Source: Candidatus Heimdallarchaeota archaeon (lineage in GTDB: Archaea > Asgardarchaeota > Heimdallarchaeia > Heimdallarchaeales > Kariarchaeaceae). From it: DNA of 32,836 nt. The stretch covers positions 1 to 32,836 of the forward strand of contig WAKA01000020.1 of assembly GCA_015523565.1 (NCBI GenBank), written 5' to 3'. The notes below the pieces were generated by a model, which worked only from the letters and a program-made list of their open reading frames with translations, searched no databases and was not told where the DNA came from. This document shows positions 31,791 to 32,836 of this stretch, piece by piece (the stretch's first letter is position 1; each line of letters starts with the position of its first letter). Made by a program: the position numbers and the translations under genes.

Positions 31791-32219
31791 ATGAATATTG
31801 CGGACTTAGTAAAAGTAATGGTGGCCGCAGATGGAAAAATCATTGGAAAGACGAAAATCATGAAGATTCTTTTCCTATTGGTAGATCGATATTTTCCAGA
31901 ACTAAAGGAAAGGGTGGATTTTTTCCCATACCAATTTGGACCATACAGTACAGAGATTGCCAAAACAATAAATGCAATGATAAAAAACGGGGTTCTAATT
32001 CCTGAGAAAAAAGGAAATATTTGGGAAATCCGACTATCCGACCAAGCCCTAGAAGAAGGAAAAAAACTCCTTGACCAATTGGAATTCAAAGAAGACATTG
32101 TCAACCTTGTAAAGGAAAGCAATAACGAAAGCTTAAGAACCCTATTAGCAAAAATTTATACATACTATCCAGAATACGCATACAATTCAAGAATATTAGC
32201 TCACGTAGTCGAGGAGTGA
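31791..32219 (+). CDS. YwgA/Panacea-like protein, possible antitoxin
   Basis: 142 aa. KTKIMKILFLLVDRYFPE followed by FFPYQFGPYSTEIAKTINAMIKNGVLI matches the 'K.kl.KLlYL.d ... yGP.s..l...l..L...glI' pattern of YwgA and the Panacea (SocA-related, DUF4065) domain. Panacea proteins neutralise many unrelated toxins in PanAT systems; archaeal YwgA-like proteins are poorly known. The next gene's GTG overlaps this stop (GTGA), the tight coupling typical of antitoxin-toxin pairs. AACTATAATATTC upstream is the likely promoter. The domain call is from pattern only. Confidence 0.55.
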   Translation: MNIADLVKVMVAADGKIIGKTKIMKILFLLVDRYFPELKERVDFFPYQFGPYSTEIAKTINAMIKNGVLIPEKKGNIWEIRLSDQALEEGKKLLDQLEFKEDIVNLVKESNNESLRTLLAKIYTYYPEYAYNSRILAHVVEE

Positions 32220-32737
32220 AATATTTGGAAACAGATATTCTTACATTGATTGCCTTGGTGACAGGATGGCTCACAGCCGTTGTCTCCAACATTCTTGAAT
32301 CAGTAGACAAAAAATATCGGGAGGTAGACAAAACACTCAAGTCTGAAATAGCTGAAAAAAAGCAGAAAGTTGCAGAGGAACTAACGGTTTTTTTCAAGTC
32401 ATTCTATACTACATTAAAGGAAAATGAGGGGCAACAGGGTTTTTTTGAAGAAATCATCCAGAATTACTCCGCGGAATTCAGGGAAATGAATGATCTTCTC
32501 AAGAAATGGTATAGGATAGATCAATTGAGAAAAAATTATACTGCCATCAAAAACAAGCTTACTGTTCTTATTTGGATACTCATAGCAATTGCATTATTGT
32601 TAGCCATGATCTATTATTACATCCCAAATCCAGGACTTCTGTTTTTGGAAATGTTTCTCGTGGGAATCATATTCTTAATACCCCCAATTTACAGGTTATG
32701 GTTGGAACGTACAGAACAATGGGTCATAAACCTGTAA
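32216..32737 (+). CDS. coiled-coil membrane protein, coupled partner of the YwgA-like gene
   Basis: 173 aa. One N-terminal hydrophobic segment (about 8-28) is followed by a charged helical region (about 29-118) with heptad-like spacing (VDKKYREVDKTLKSEIAEKK) and two adjacent C-terminal membrane helices (about 119-140 and 145-163). The start is GTG, overlapping the previous stop by four bases (GTGA), with GAGGAG just upstream. No family was recognised. If the upstream gene is an antitoxin, this would be a membrane-acting toxin. Alternatively both form a sensor or membrane scaffold. Confidence 0.55.
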   Translation: MKYLETDILTLIALVTGWLTAVVSNILESVDKKYREVDKTLKSEIAEKKQKVAEELTVFFKSFYTTLKENEGQQGFFEEIIQNYSAEFREMNDLLKKWYRIDQLRKNYTAIKNKLTVLIWILIAIALLLAMIYYYIPNPGLLFLEMFLVGIIFLIPPIYRLWLERTEQWVINL

Positions 32738-32836
32738 ACCACATTAGATGTTAATTGTCATGCTTATCATAAAATCCAGACTTTTATTTCTGTTTGCCGA
32801 TATACGATATACAAATCTCCACCACTTTTAAGGAAA

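Overview
The window reads as about 33 kb of chromosome from a moderately AT-rich archaeon. The main evidence is promoter architecture: at least ten genes have a TATA-like box centred about 24-27 bp upstream of the start codon, as expected for leaderless archaeal transcripts. Genes inside operons use GGTGA-type ribosome binding sites or 1-4 base (ATGA/GTGA) overlaps instead. No rRNA, tRNA, CRISPR array or insertion sequence was recognised. Combining benzoyl-CoA reductase with haem A/O and cytochrome c maturation genes suggests a metabolically flexible, possibly facultatively (micro)aerobic lineage. An Asgard (Heimdallarchaeia-like) origin is possible, but nothing here proves it.

Region 1 (1-1950) holds the start of a small membrane protein running off the left edge, a Uma2-like nuclease-fold protein ending in a perfect heptad coiled coil encoded by 21-bp repeats, and a multi-pass membrane protein of unknown function.

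Region 2 (2036-10628) is an anaerobic aromatic-ring degradation cluster on the + strand. It encodes a zinc alcohol dehydrogenase (Had-like), four subunits of an ATP-dependent benzoyl-CoA reductase (BcrC, BcrB, BcrA, BcrD), and an Oah/BamA-type 6-oxocyclohexene-carbonyl-CoA hydrolase with an added C-terminal zinc ribbon. These are followed by a fused CoA-transferase-fold protein that looks like IpdA+IpdB, and an SDR dehydrogenase. had, bcrC and bcrB each have their own promoter, and bcrB-bcrA-bcrD-oah-ipdAB-sdr form a tight operon. The expected logic is: ring reduction, hydration (the hydratase is not in the window), oxidation, hydrolytic ring opening, then beta-oxidation.

Region 3 (10629-21859) is mostly on the - strand. 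It has a CcmF-like cytochrome c haem lyase coupled to a split alpha/alpha-repeat membrane protein, cyanophycin synthetase, CyoE haem farnesyltransferase, a polytopic protein with two HxH motifs that may bind haem, another polytopic membrane protein, and an HxlR regulator. Cyanophycinase follows on the + strand. Synthetase and cyanophycinase together imply a cyanophycin (arginine-aspartate polymer) nitrogen store. Two strong palindromes sit at promoters here, one over the cphA TATA region and one directly upstream of the membrane/haem operon.

Region 4 (21874-32836) is a set of mostly single genes: a helical (HEPN-like?) protein, a secreted subtilisin, a thioredoxin-fold protein, a hotdog thioesterase, an MFS transporter, a tandem GNAT acetyltransferase, a double-VOC protein, two membrane proteins, a TPR protein and a small beta-rich protein. 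It ends with a coupled pair, a YwgA/Panacea-like protein followed by a coiled-coil membrane protein, which may be a toxin-antitoxin or defence module.

Family assignments come from motif reading and memory of family members. No database search was run.
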